This document shows positions 10,641-21,199 of a stretch of 64,000 nucleotides of DNA, piece after piece. The stretch's first letter is position 1; each line of letters opens with the position of its first letter. The position numbers were made by a program, and so were the translations under genes. Below the pieces are notes generated by a model. That model saw only the letters and a program-made list of their open reading frames with translations. It had not been told where the DNA came from and searched no databases. The DNA comes from Macrolepiota albuminosa (lineage: Eukaryota; Basidiomycota; Agaricomycetes; Agaricales; Agaricaceae), in assembly GCA_027475525.1 (NCBI GenBank), contig JAMWFC010000111.1, forward strand, positions 62,001 through 126,000. The letters are read 5' to 3'.

Positions 10641-11894
10641 CTACTCCTTGCACTCCCTCCTCTTAAAAACTCACATCACCCCTTCTAGAGACCCTTTCAA
10701 CACCCTCATTGACAGTGGCGCTGCAGACAACTTCATCAATGAAGCATGGTCTTCCTCCACCCTGAAACTAGCTCAGCAACTCCTGATCCCTGTCTGACTC
10801 TGCTTCTTTGACAGAGATGCCTCCACAGTTGAGGATATAACTCATTTTGTGCATATGTCCATTGCTTTTGCCAAGGGACAGACTCACACTTTCTGGATGC
10901 TGGTAACCAAACTCCACCCCTTCACATCCCTGATCCTGGGGCTCCTCTAGCTTTGGGACACCAACTCCCACATCAACTGGTGACACCTCACCCTCTGCTT
11001 GAATTGGGAGCCAATAACCAATGACTAACAGCTCTTCTTTGACATCCCCAGTCCCCCAAGCCATGATCCAACCCCAAAGGACCTCCCAGATGAAGCCATG
11101 TGGTTCCCTGGGCTCCAGTCTTGCTCATTGCAGTCCTTTGTCATTAATGCCAGGTTGGACAGTGCCCCAGGACCTCTTGGTTCCCTGGGCTCCAGTCTTG
11201 CTCATTGCAGTCCTTTGTCATTAATGCCAGGTTGGACAGTGCCCCAGGACCTCTATTGGCCTTTATTGACAGCAGAGCCATTGGAGTCTTCATCAGTGAT
11301 GCGATCAACCTCTCCCATGACCCCCTCAAGCAACTCCTGAACTTGCAATGGCTCAACAGCACCTCCTCCTTTGGCCCCATCAAAAGGTCTCACTCAGGAC
11401 ACGTGACCCTAGACAATGGCTTCAAATTCATGTTGGACTTCCTGGTCACGCAACTTCACAACTCAACCCTGCTGGTGTTGGAACTGCCTTGGCTACAGGA
11501 TACAAACTCCAACATCAACTGGAGGATGCTCACCATGACATTTCTGAGGCCCAAAGACCACCCAATAACCGCTGTACACCTCCAGGCCCTCAGAAGTGAC
11601 TCAATGCTCAAAAATCTGGTACCTAGAACAAATCCCATGCTGCCCAGCTAGATGTTCTTGACCACATCTCTGACACCTGCCTGAGCCCACAAAATCCCTG
11701 GTCAACTCCCCAACATTTGTTGAGGCAAGTACAAGGAGATGAATTACCCAAACCAGTCCCAAACACATGTCACTTCTGTTCCAACTTGCAGACTGACATC
11801 CCCAATTGATCTGGAGACGCTCAACATCAAGATCATTGGAGCCACCCCCTTCACCTGCCTCATGCAAGAGGGGACCCCCACATTCTAGTTGCAC
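10641..11894 (+). pseudogene. Gypsy-A tandem retropepsin modules, degraded
   Basis: Module 1 keeps DSGAADNF (about 10710-10735), the retropepsin active-site loop. Module 2 keeps IDSRAIGVFISDA (about 11265-11300), then the flap-like and LELPWLQDTNSNINW segment near 11480-11520. The double-module layout is the same as in the young copy, so the duplication predates the split of the two copies. A 77-bp duplication at 11101/11178 lies between the modules. Confidence 0.75.
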
Positions 11895-12674
11895 ACCTCA
11901 CCCTCTCTCCCAGAAGAGCACTTACAGACAGATACTATCATCCCAGAGAGAAAGACTGAGGAGCAGATCTTACAAGTAGTTCCCCCAGAGTACTATGAAT
12001 TCACTGACATGTTCTCTGAAGAAGATGCCAAGGAGATACCCCCTCACCACCTCTACAACCATACAATTGACCTTGAGGAAAGGGCCTCTCCATCCTTTGG
12101 CAAAGTATACAACATGTTGGAAGTCAAATTCTGCATTCTCAAGGACTACCCTTGACAAAATGCTTGGAAAATGTTTCATCTACTCCTCGGCCTCCACCAC
12201 CAGAGCTCCAGTTCTATTTGCTAAAAAGAAGGATGGTTTGCTCTGACTTTGTGTTGACTACCAAGGACTCAATTAAATCACCAAGAAAAACTGCTACCGC
12301 TCCTGCTCATCAGTGATCTGGTCAACTGACTCTGCAGTGCCAAGATCTACACAAAAATCAACCTCTGCTCTGGTTACAACAATGTCTGCATCACCCTGGA
12401 ACATGAGTGAAAGACCATGTTTTGTACACAGTATGGTCTGTTTAAGTATCTCGTGATGTCTTTTGAAATGACTAACTCCCCTGCCATGTTCCAATATTTC
12501 ATGAACAACATCTTCCACAACATGAGTGACGTCTTCATCATTGTCTACCTAGACAACATTCTCATTTACTCTGACTTGAAGGAAAATCACCAAAAGCATG
12601 TCCAGCAAGTTCTGGAATGCCTCTGGGAGCACAACCTCTATGCCAAGCCCAAGAAGTGCTCATTCCACACTGAG
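11895..12674 (+). pseudogene. pol: Gypsy-A reverse transcriptase, N-terminal half
   Basis: Collinear with 38323-39110. Recognisable are [30 protein letters not shown] and QYFMNNIFHNMSDVFIIVYLDN. The catalytic YLDD has become YLDN, and frameshifts and stops interrupt earlier motifs. It is cut at 12675 by an inverted LTR and resumes at 14500. Confidence 0.85.
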
Positions 12675-14494
12675 TGTCAGGTTCTGCTGACTATAAAGGC
12701 TTTCATGGGTGAGTGAGTCCTTACTAGGTGGACTTGATGTCTGTGGGCAGCTCTGAACTTGTGGCAAGGGGGTAAGCAGTGATACGACGCTGTACCAGCA
12801 GTCAGGGACACACCATGCACCAGGAGTCAAAATAAACATTTAATAATAAGGCTGAAAACTGTAAGCCTCCTGGTAGCAGTCTCAACAAAGATATATCTCC
12901 AAAACATCCCAATAAATACACAGAATAGTACAGAACAACAGGCAGGGACCAGCTCAAACTATCAGCTCAACAATAGTCCAACCACTGTAATGGGGAGGGG
13001 AAGCATGGGAGCTGGCAGAAGTGACGAAATGGGATCAAATTGTGATGATCTAAATCAAGATCTGATCTGACAAATGCCCAATTTGACATGACTGAAAGGG
13101 GAAAGGGAAAGAAGCATGGAGGGATGTCAAAAGAGATGATTGAAATGGTGGCACATGCATTGAATGGAGGAAGGAAGAGATGAATGGAATGGTGGCACTG
13201 AAACATGCATTGAATGGAGGAAGGAAGAGATGAATGGAATGGTGGCACTGAAACATGCATTGAATGGTGGAACTGGTGGCACTGAAACATGCATCACCAA
13301 AATGGAAAATGGAACAACAAATTAGGTCAGGAATGCTGGGAGGTCAAGAGTAAAAAGTCATATGATCTGGTGGTCTGTGCACTGGGAAATTAGTATAAAT
13401 AGTCCAAGTAGAGTAGAGAATAATCAGGCAATTGATAGGCAAAGGCTCGGTGGTTCCCAGGGAGTGAATCACTTAGGCTAGAGTTTATTGAACACCTCTC
13501 ATTGGAAGTCTATTGGTAGACAAAGGCTCAGTGGTTCCCAGGGAGTGAACTGCTTAGGCTGGAGTTGACTGAGAACCTTCTACTGCCCACCAGAGTATTT
13601 AATATTCTGTGAAGCACCTCATTACCTCAAGCAATCAGCAAGCAACAGTGTGGATTAGAGGGAACTTTCTGAGTTACCAATAAGCCCCAGAACTACAGTA
13701 ATACTTGCCACCAAGTACTACAGCAGGCTCCAGGGAGTTCCAGGAGGGCACAGGGGTTTTCCAGGACTTGCGTGGCACACTGGACTTTTGAGGCAACAAG
13801 GGGGATATAGAGTGACACTGAGGAGAAGCCAAGAGACTGAGACAAAGACTGAGAGACTTTGAGAGTGGGGAAAAATAAATTGATTGAGTAGACAAAGACA
13901 AAAGACAGAAGTTTAGGCAATATCAAGACTACTGTAAGGAGATGCTAACTATAGTTTAAATACTTGTTGAGGTAGGGCCCAGATAGCTGGTGTTCCCAGT
14001 ATCTGGAGAGTAGTTGATATCTTGGGAAGGGCCAGGTGCCATCTGAGGGGGAGTCAGGTGACGTTGTCCAAGGGATTTTTGGGGTGTTGACAAGGTGTAT
14101 AGGCATGGGTTGGGTGGGGGCATCAGGTCCGAGGCATGAGACTGGTGTCAGCTGAGCCCTGGAGGTCAGACAAGGTCTGAGGCAGGTGTTGGCCAGGCCC
14201 TGGGGGTTGGGGTTAGTGTTGGGAGCAGCAGTGGAGGTTGGAGCTGAGGGTTTGTGTGTCGGCCAACATTTGAGATTCAACAGGTGCCAGTACTGGAGTG
14301 ATGGATAATTTTAATAACTAATGGCAGCTATCAGGGCTGATCAGGGTCAGGCTCAGGGGTGCCAGTCTATGGTGTCAGGTTTGGGGGTGCTGGTCCATCA
14401 TCTCAGAGGGTCCCAGAGGCGCTGAGGTCTAGGGCGGGTTTGCAGGATGGTTTCCTGGAGTTCCAGTGACCAGAGGTGGGGGCAGGTTGTGACA
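12675..14494 (-). mobile_element. Solo LTR of a Gypsy-A relative, minus, with nested LTR-C
   Basis: The minus strand begins TGTCACAACCTGCCC (14494) and ends CAGCAGAACCTGACA (12675). It is flanked by CTGAG on both sides (12670-12674 and 14495-14499). Excluding the nested LTR-C it is about 870 bp, the size of the Gypsy-A LTR, but the sequence is a distinct subfamily. Confidence 0.85.
12780..13722 (+). mobile_element. Solo LTR-C nested inside the inverted LTR
   Basis: TGATACGACGCTGTACC ... CAAGTACTACA, flanked by GCAG (12776-12779 and 13723-13726). It contains a 50-bp unit repeated about three times (from 13154, 13204 and 13254). Confidence 0.88.
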
Positions 14495-14499
14495 CTGAG

Positions 14500-15446
14500 G
14501 AAGTTAAATATCTTCACATTATTGTGTCTCTGAATGGCATCTGCATAGACCTCTACAAGGTTGAAGCCATTGTCAACTGGCCGCAACTCCAGAACATCAA
14601 GGAAGTACAGTCTTTCATGAGTTTTGCTAATTTCTACTGGAGATTCATTGACAACTACTCTGGCATCACAAAACTTCTCAACTGGCTTACATGCAAGGAT
14701 GTCACATGGACCTGGGATAGTAAGTGCCAGAGCATCTTTAATCTGCTCAAGGAGGCTTTTACAGCTGCCTCTGTACTTCAGCACTACAACCCCACCCTTC
14801 CAATCATTCTGGAATGTGACACCTCTCACTATGCCATTGCTGGGATCCTCTCGCAAATGAAACCCAATGGCAGAGAACCCTGGCCAGTTGCCTTCTACAC
14901 CTGGTCTATGATCAATGACAGGCTCAACTACAACATCTATGACAAGAAACTCCTTGCCATCATCAAAGCCTTCAAGCAGTGGCAAGCCTACCTTGAAGAG
15001 GCCTGGCACCAGGTTCAGGTCTACTCAGATCACAACAACCTCCAGTACTTCACCATGACCAAGCAGCTCAGTTGGCAATGGGCCCAGTGGTTCAAAATCC
15101 TCTCAGAATATGACTTCATGATCCAGTACCACCCAGGACAACTTGGAGCTAAACCTGATGCACTCACCCAGCAACCCAACATTTACCTCAAGAAGTTATT
15201 CAAGGTGGAACAAAATGTGTTCAACCATTGCATGATGATCCCTCTTGAACATTTGAATGCTGTACTAATCTTGAACAATAAAGGAACCTTAAGCCAGATC
15301 CACTGCACCTCTCAAGACAAGTACTTCCCCAATCACAACCTTTGCAACCCTCTTGATGGAATCAACCCAGACCCCACCTTCTCCCTGTCCCCTGACAAAA
15401 AGCTCCTCATTCAAAATGGCCGCATCTATGTCCTGGATTACACCTG
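14500..15446 (+). pseudogene. pol: Gypsy-A RT C-terminus and RNase H, largely open
   Basis: This is the best-preserved part of the old copy: one frame of 323 codons overlaps it from 14476. It runs from EEVKYLHIIVSLNG through [17 protein letters not shown] (RT thumb/connection) to the RNase H motifs ILECDTSHYAIAGIL and YDKKLLAIIKAFKQW, then [11 protein letters not shown]. The young copy has the same motifs at 39110-39890. Catalytic acidic residues of RNase H (ECD, KKLLA in place of KELLA, YSDH) are partly altered by G to A changes. A TGA ends the frame at 15445-15447. Confidence 0.85.
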
Positions 15447-16420
15447 ACTTTGATTTGATGTCCTGCATCAGCATCATAACCACAAGCTCTGGGAACACCC
15501 CAGGATACATAAGATTCTTCAGCTTGTCTCCTGAACTTACTTCTGGCCAGGATTGAAGAGGGACATGACCCAGTATATTTGATCATACAAGCCCTGCCTC
15601 TACCGCCTACCACCTGGAAACCAACAGCCAAACCAAAAGAGTCAACCAGTCCCTCAAACAATACCTTTGGCTATACATCAATTACTTGCAGGGATGACTG
15701 GTGCACTAAGCTCTCTCTGGCCAAGTTCCCCTACAACAACACACTGCACTCTGCCACCAGTGTATTGCCCTTCTTCACCAACAAAGGGTACCATCCCTGG
15801 CTGACCCTCTTGCTCTGAGACATCCTGTCCCATGCTGCCCACAAAGTCATCCAGGATCTTTGGTCCCTCCACAAGTTTCTCCAGAAAGAGATCAACATTG
15901 CAAACTAAGCCTACATGAAACATGCTGACCAAAAGTGGGAGGATACCTCTGATTGGACCCCTAGGACAAAGGTATAGTTAGACTGACACCACCTCTGCAC
16001 CCACTAGCCCTCCCCAAAACTCAATCACAAGTGCCTCAGCCTATTCAAGGTCTTGAAGAAGATCTCATCCCATACCTACAAGATCACTTTGTCTAGGACT
16101 CAAAGGCCTGCACCTGGTCTTCCATGTTTGCCTCCTGGAGCAACACCCCCCAGACCCCTTTCCCAAGCCACATTCCAAACCTCCTTCCCTGGTCAAGGTC
16201 AAGGACAAATACCATTACAAGGTCAAAGACATCCTTGACTCCTGGAACATCTGTGGATGCCCCCACTTCTTTGTATGATGGAAGAGATACGGCCTAGAAG
16301 ATGACACTTGGGAACTGTGCTGCAACCTTGAGGGGGCTCTCAACAAACTCCAGGATTTCAAACAGCGGTGTCTGGGAAATGCCTTCTCTGGGAGGTCTGT
16401 GCTAAAAACATTTGTTACCA
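15447..16420 (+). pseudogene. pol: Gypsy-A integrase and chromodomain remnants
   Basis: Collinear with 40135-41600, but most of the integrase HHCC finger and the first two catalytic-Asp segments are deleted: sequence jumps near 15580 from the HHCC region to [21 protein letters not shown] codons. The Glu of D,D-35-E is Lys here, as in the young copy. Downstream are TYNNTLHSATSV and NKGYHPWLTL, then the chromodomain region near 16190-16390, where TGG-to-TAG stops occur. Confidence 0.75.
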
Positions 16421-18251
16421 GTCCTGCATGCATGCCAACCAGCCCCCAGAGGCTGCTACTATATCAGGACACACTCCTAGCTTATGGTTTGTTCCCCTTA
16501 TGCTATGTGTTTCAATTTTGGGTTCTGAGAGGACCAGTATATACATTTTACTATGCTACACTACTTTACAATACTAGATCCTGCAATGGCAGCAAAAAAG
16601 GACAAGAAAAACTCAGCCAATGTGGGGTGGCTGGGCCCCCCTCTCCCCCTCTCTCCTGCTCCCCAGGTCCAGCCAGCCAGCCCTGAGGCCCCTCCTCCTC
16701 CACCTCTCCTGGGGCATGCTCTCATGACGCTTTTTCCACCAATTGATCTCAGGACAGGAGCAGCTTGCCCTTGTCCAATACTCACTTGAACCACATCCCT
16801 GGGGCAGGGACATTCCTCTGCTGATATGCTGCCACCACCCTCCCTAGCAAGTTGAGGCCCTGTTCAGGAGCAGTCAGTGCTCTCAGGCCCAACTTGAGGA
16901 TGTCAGTACAAGGCATCCAGGCAACCACAATGTCCTGCAACAAGGCTGCCAGTAACCCCTGACTTGGGGGGGCCTATTCCAGATGTCCTGTCCCCTGCTC
17001 CAACCAGACCCACAGTGCATCCTGCTCTTCCTCCAGCACCCCCCAGGCAACCCATGCTGCCTCCAACTCCTGGAGTACTGCCCTCCTGTTCTCCTCCACC
17101 CACCTCCAGGCTGCCACCTCCTGCCTTGCCCCCTCCTTGCTGCATGCCAAGGATGCCTGGACCTCTTGGAGGTGCCCTGCCATTACCTGGTGCTGGTCAG
17201 CAAGCTCCCCTCTCTCACACTCAGCCCTCTGCAGCCACTCCTGTAAGGCCTCCACATCAACACCCAGTGATCATCCTGACAACAGGGAAAACACTGCTGG
17301 AGATAGGCACAGAAGGGAGGCTGGGAGTAGGCATGCCCTTTTTAAAGGCCTGGGAGAAGGGCTGGGTGATGCCTGCTGCTTCCTCTTGTCTGGATGCCCA
17401 TCACAAGCCCCACTGCTTGTCCCAGCCTGAGTTGCCTGGCACATGACCAGGACCATGGGCTGACCCTGATCCTCCACCCTAAGAGCTCCCTCTCCCTTCA
17501 AGCCTCCCCTGGATCCCCCCACAGGCACTGCTGCTGGGACCCCACTGATCAATGCACCTCCAGTTTGGGACTCTCTGGACTCCTCCAAATGCCCCCCCTC
17601 CAGCTCCACAACCCAATCCCTCTCCTCCATCCCCATTCTCCAGGTCATTCCCTCCAGTGGCCACTCCTGCTCCCATAATATGCAGTGCGTCTTCCACAAG
17701 GCTGACACGGAATACTGCTCATGGTTGAGGCAGCACACTTTGTATACAGACAAATTCTTCTGGGACAAAGGGCCCAGGGCCTCAAAAAGACATGGTACCA
17801 CCCAGCAGACACAATGCATGCACTGGGGCTGACATCAGCAGCAACCCAGAGGTACAAGATCACTTACTGGTCCATTGCTGATACACCATTTGTAGGTGGG
17901 CAGCCTCCAGGGCCTCTTCAGGGCCTGCTCAAACATTTCCTGCATCACATCTGCCCACAGAATGCGCAGATTGTCTGAGACCACCAAGATGGTCCCCAGG
18001 GCCATCCTGTATCATCAAAAATGAGGGGCAACAAGGTGAGGTTGGGGTGCAGGGTGGGTTTGAGGAGGGTGGACAGTCATCTGTGCAAAGGTGGGTGCAG
18101 GACAGCTGGAACCTGCCTCAGGAACAGGTTCAGGGACCAGCTCCAGAAGGCCACTCAGGCCTGCCTTGGGGGCAGGCTCCAAGAGGCAACTGGGACATGC
18201 CTCTAGGGCAGGAGCACTTTGTTGTTCTGAAAAAAAGAAGTCAATCATGCC

Positions 18252-19760
18252 TGTCATGACCGGCACCCTACCCAACCCAACCAGACACCTCACCCAGAGC
18301 TCTGAGCCCACTCTGGACACCCTACCCACACTGATTCCCCATGTGCTAAGACCCCTCAGCCCCTGACACCACTGCCCCATTGTTAAACTTCCTGACACCA
18401 TCCCAATCAGCCCAGGAAACACCACACCCATACCTGGACTATACGCTGCACAGGCCTCACACCTGAGCAATACACTTGTCAGGTTCTGCTGAGTTGGGGG
18501 CTTTCCAGGAAAGCAATGCCCTTACGAGGCGGACTTGATCTATGGATACTCGGATGTCTGGAACTCCAGAGCTAGTACTCTGGGGTTCAAGATGCAGACA
18601 GGGGGTTCTCCTGGGGAAGGGGACTTGATCCGGAGGTTTTAGGTTTAGAGGCTGTGAGCCGGGTAGGGGTCGAGTCAAGAACTGGGGGTTCTAAGACGAG
18701 ACTGGGTTAATAAAGTGTAAGTTGCAAAGTGCATACCAAACTTAGAGCATGCGGTTATTCAAGCATGCCAGTCAAAGCGTGCCAGTCAGCACGTACCAAT
18801 CAAGCAAAGGGCACACAACAATTCAAGTTAATATCAAGACTAGCAAATACAATGGGGAACTACACTATAAGTACTATGGGGCTGGGTCTGGGTCTCCAGG
18901 ATTCCGGGGTGTCTGGGATAAGTTCTGGGAGGCATTGAGTAGTGGGGGGGAACTGTATACCGGGATCGCACATGTGGGGTGCGGAGGGAGTCATGATGTG
19001 TGATGTGTGATGGCCTGGAAGCAGGTAGTGTGATCCAATCATTGATCATGGTTTGATGGCAGTGATCCCAGGGTCTGTGATGTGGGTTGCTGGGGTGCCA
19101 GGTGATGGTGGCTTTTGATGGTGTTGTCGGTAGTCGTGATGGCAGGGTGCATTTGTGGGGTCGGAGAGAGGGTCCTGGATGGGGTTCCAGGGGTGTCCTG
19201 GGGGGGTCGTGACATCGGGGGGTCATGACAACACTGCACAGGACTAACCATATGGGATGCAACCCCAGACCTCACTTGGTTGATCTGGAGCTTATCCAAT
19301 ACAGATATTTAACTTGTAGCCAGTAGCCCATCATGGTAGTCTTGATGTTGCTATAACTTCTGCCTCTATACTCCTCTGTCTATCTCATATTACTTGCCCA
19401 ATCTATTTTCTTACTCTCTCAAGTCTCCTAGCCCACTAAGTCTCTCTTCAATCTTCTCTCCATCTTCCAGTCTCAGTCTCAGTCTCACAGTCTTAGTCTC
19501 TTTCCCTGATCACTCCTGATTGTCTCTTTGCCTTAACCAGCTCTGTTCCCTCCTTTGCCATATTCCAGACTTAGCCTGGAATCCTGCTCCACCCCTTCCT
19601 CAAACTCCAGCACTTTGTGTACTCTCCAGAGCACCCTCGTGCCTCACCCAAAACTCTGGAACTTGCCCCTCCATTGCCTGGAGATACTCCGTAGACTTCA
19701 AGTCTGCCTAGTAAGGACCTGCTTGCCATTGGAAGCCCCCATCATCAGCAGAACCTAACA
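18252..19760 (+). mobile_element. Solo LTR of a Gypsy-A relative, with a nested inverted LTR
   Basis: It begins TGTCATGACCGGCACCC and ends CAGCAGAACCTAACA, flanked by ATGCC on both sides (18247-18251 and 19761-19765). Without the nested LTR it is about 750 bp. It sits in intron or exon sequence near the start of the degraded antisense gene. Confidence 0.88.
18477..19230 (-). mobile_element. Solo Gypsy-A LTR, minus, third-level nested insertion
   Basis: The minus strand reads TGTCATGACCCCCC ... CAGCAGAACCTGACA. It is flanked by ACACT on both sides (18472-18476 and 19231-19235). It retains more CpG (for example CGGATGTC and GGTCGTGAC) than its surroundings, so it is a younger insertion than the host LTR. 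Confidence 0.9.
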
Positions 19761-20048
19761 ATGCCAAGCAAAATAGCATGGGTGCACTCATGTTGCTGAG
19801 TGAGCACCACCATGCGCTCATGGTCAAGCTAGCACTAGTATCTAGCATCCCAGGCCTCTCACACAATCAGGAGTGTGACTTTGTTAGTAGGAGGAGGCAT
19901 TGGGGAATGAGTCGGTGTGCGTGACATAGTTGAGTTTGATGGTAAATTTTTTTTTGCTACACATTTTAGTAGGTAGAACTCCAGCTCCCACACTTGGACC
20001 CCCAGTCCAGACCACCAACAATGTGTGCCTCAGAGGGTCTCAGTGCTG

Positions 20049-20060
20049 AGAGGGGGGTGA
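20049..20060 (+). promoter_or_regulatory. Polypurine tract of degraded Gypsy-A
   Basis: AGAGGGGGGTGA directly precedes the 3' LTR start, matching the tract at 43727-43739. This is the plus-strand primer site for reverse transcription in LTR elements. Confidence 0.75.
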
Positions 20061-20819
20061 TGTCATGACCCCCATCTGGGACCACCCCAGGACCCCCTCA
20101 CCAACCCCACAACACAACTCCTGCCATCACATGCATCAACCCCACCATCATGCATGCCTCCTGACAGCCCTGCATCACAGACCCCAGAACTACCCACTAG
20201 CACAGCCATCATCCCACAATCAACAATCAGATCATGCTAATCACTCTCATGCATCACAACATCTCCTTCATGCCAATTGATTGTGTGCTCTGCATGTGTG
20301 ATCCCTGGTATACAGTCCCCCCTCTGCCCACTGCTGCTCATTCACTCTTGGGAACCATCTTAGACATCCCAGAACACTTCCCAAACCCCCAAAACAGCCT
20401 CTGCAGTACTTATAGTTGGTAGTCACCTTGTTTTACTTTAGTCTTGATATTACACTGATTTTTTGTGTGCCCTTTGATTGACTGGTACACATTGACTGGC
20501 ACACATTGACTGGCAAACCCTGACTGGCATGCATTGACTGACATGCATGCTCTTTAGATTGGTATACACTTTGCAACTTAAGTTTACTAACCCCAGTCTC
20601 ATCTTAGAACCCCTGGTTCTCAACTCAACCTTAACCTCATAACCCCTTTGACTTCTCCTGATCCCTGGACTAAGTCCCCAACCCTGGGAATCCTTTGTTT
20701 GTGCATCTTGAACCCCAGAGCATGGTCCAGAGTTCCAGACACCTGAGTACATGTAGATCAAGTCTGCCTTGTAAAGGCATTGCTTTCTGGAAAAGCCCCC
20801 AACTCAGCAGAACCTGACA
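20061..20819 (+). repeat. 3' LTR of degraded Gypsy-A
   Basis: TGTCATGACCCCCATCTGG ... CAGCAGAACCTGACA, 759 bp, collinear with the young LTRs (GACTGGCA-type repeats, then CCCCTGGTTC). CpGs are almost gone. Confidence 0.9.
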
Positions 20820-20956
20820 GAATTAAGGAAGAGAAAAACTAAGAACTCACAACCTCAGTGTTCATCAAGATGATGGAGAACAACTGAGGTTGTGTGATGC
20901 ACCAATGCAAGTCTATGTTGATGATCATGTGACCACTAAGTAGCTGACTTTCCTAG

Positions 20957-21112
20957 TCAGGATAACAATAGCTAAAGAACCAGAGCATCTCAAGGGCTGA
21001 GAATGGTACCAATAGATAGTGTTGAAAGAGTAGAAGCAGTAAAGTAAAAGAATGACAGCAGAAATAAGAGAATGAATAGAGAAAGAATGAAGGAATGAAG
21101 AGTCCCCTGACA
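20957..21112 (+). repeat. LTR-B 3' end
   Basis: Matches the end of the solo LTR at 1728-2256, from GCTAAAGAACCAGAGCATCTCAA to GAAGAGTCCCCTGACA. The Gypsy-B coding remnant lies about 100 bp downstream, so it may be that element's truncated 5' LTR. Confidence 0.7.
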
Positions 21113-21199
21113 TCCTCCTGCTCAATGCCCATATGTCCCAGCTTGAGAACAATGCCTCCCTTGTTGCTATATTGTTGCCTCCACTCCTTCTCCTAACTC

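Larger units (their letters stand above)
16575..19927 (-). pseudogene. Degraded antisense Zn-cluster gene of old Gypsy-A
   Basis: This is the counterpart of the spliced minus-strand gene at 41804-43613, with a start codon position at 19925-19927. Exon 1 is separated from the rest by the LTR insertion at 18252-19760. Intron 2 is still visible, with donor GTAAGT and acceptor CCCCAG, joining to the cysteine segment CMHCVCWVVPC. The second half-cluster has lost a Cys (VYKVCCLNHEQY). The coiled-coil part (16974-17255) is longer than in the young copy, with an extra stretch of about 25 residues (around ADQHQVMAGHLQEV). I infer it once coded for a functional protein. Confidence 0.75.
1..20819 (+). 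mobile_element. Old, fragmented Ty3/Gypsy chromovirus copy (Gypsy-A, degraded)
   Basis: This is a full-length but decayed copy of the element at 32989-44613, cut at its left end by the window edge. Segments collinear with the young copy run in order: LTR end, gag, two retropepsin modules, RT, RNase H, integrase, chromodomain, antisense gene, polypurine tract, LTR. Nearly every CpG of the young copy appears here as TpG or CpA, and many codons are stops or missense as a result. At least nine later insertions break the copy, several with clear target duplications. The 3' boundary is the LTR end CCTGACA at 20819; the 5' LTR start lies outside the window. Confidence 0.9.

Noticed and set aside
14398..15009. 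Minus-strand frame of 203 codons opposite RT/RNase H (and 39100-39624, 40265-41029)
   Set aside because: Antisense shadows of pol; none has introns or domain motifs, in contrast to the antisense gene at 41804-43613.
16575..17450. Plus-strand Pro-rich frames as a host gene
   Set aside because: They are the reverse side of the degraded antisense Zn-cluster gene, collinear with 41804-43613.
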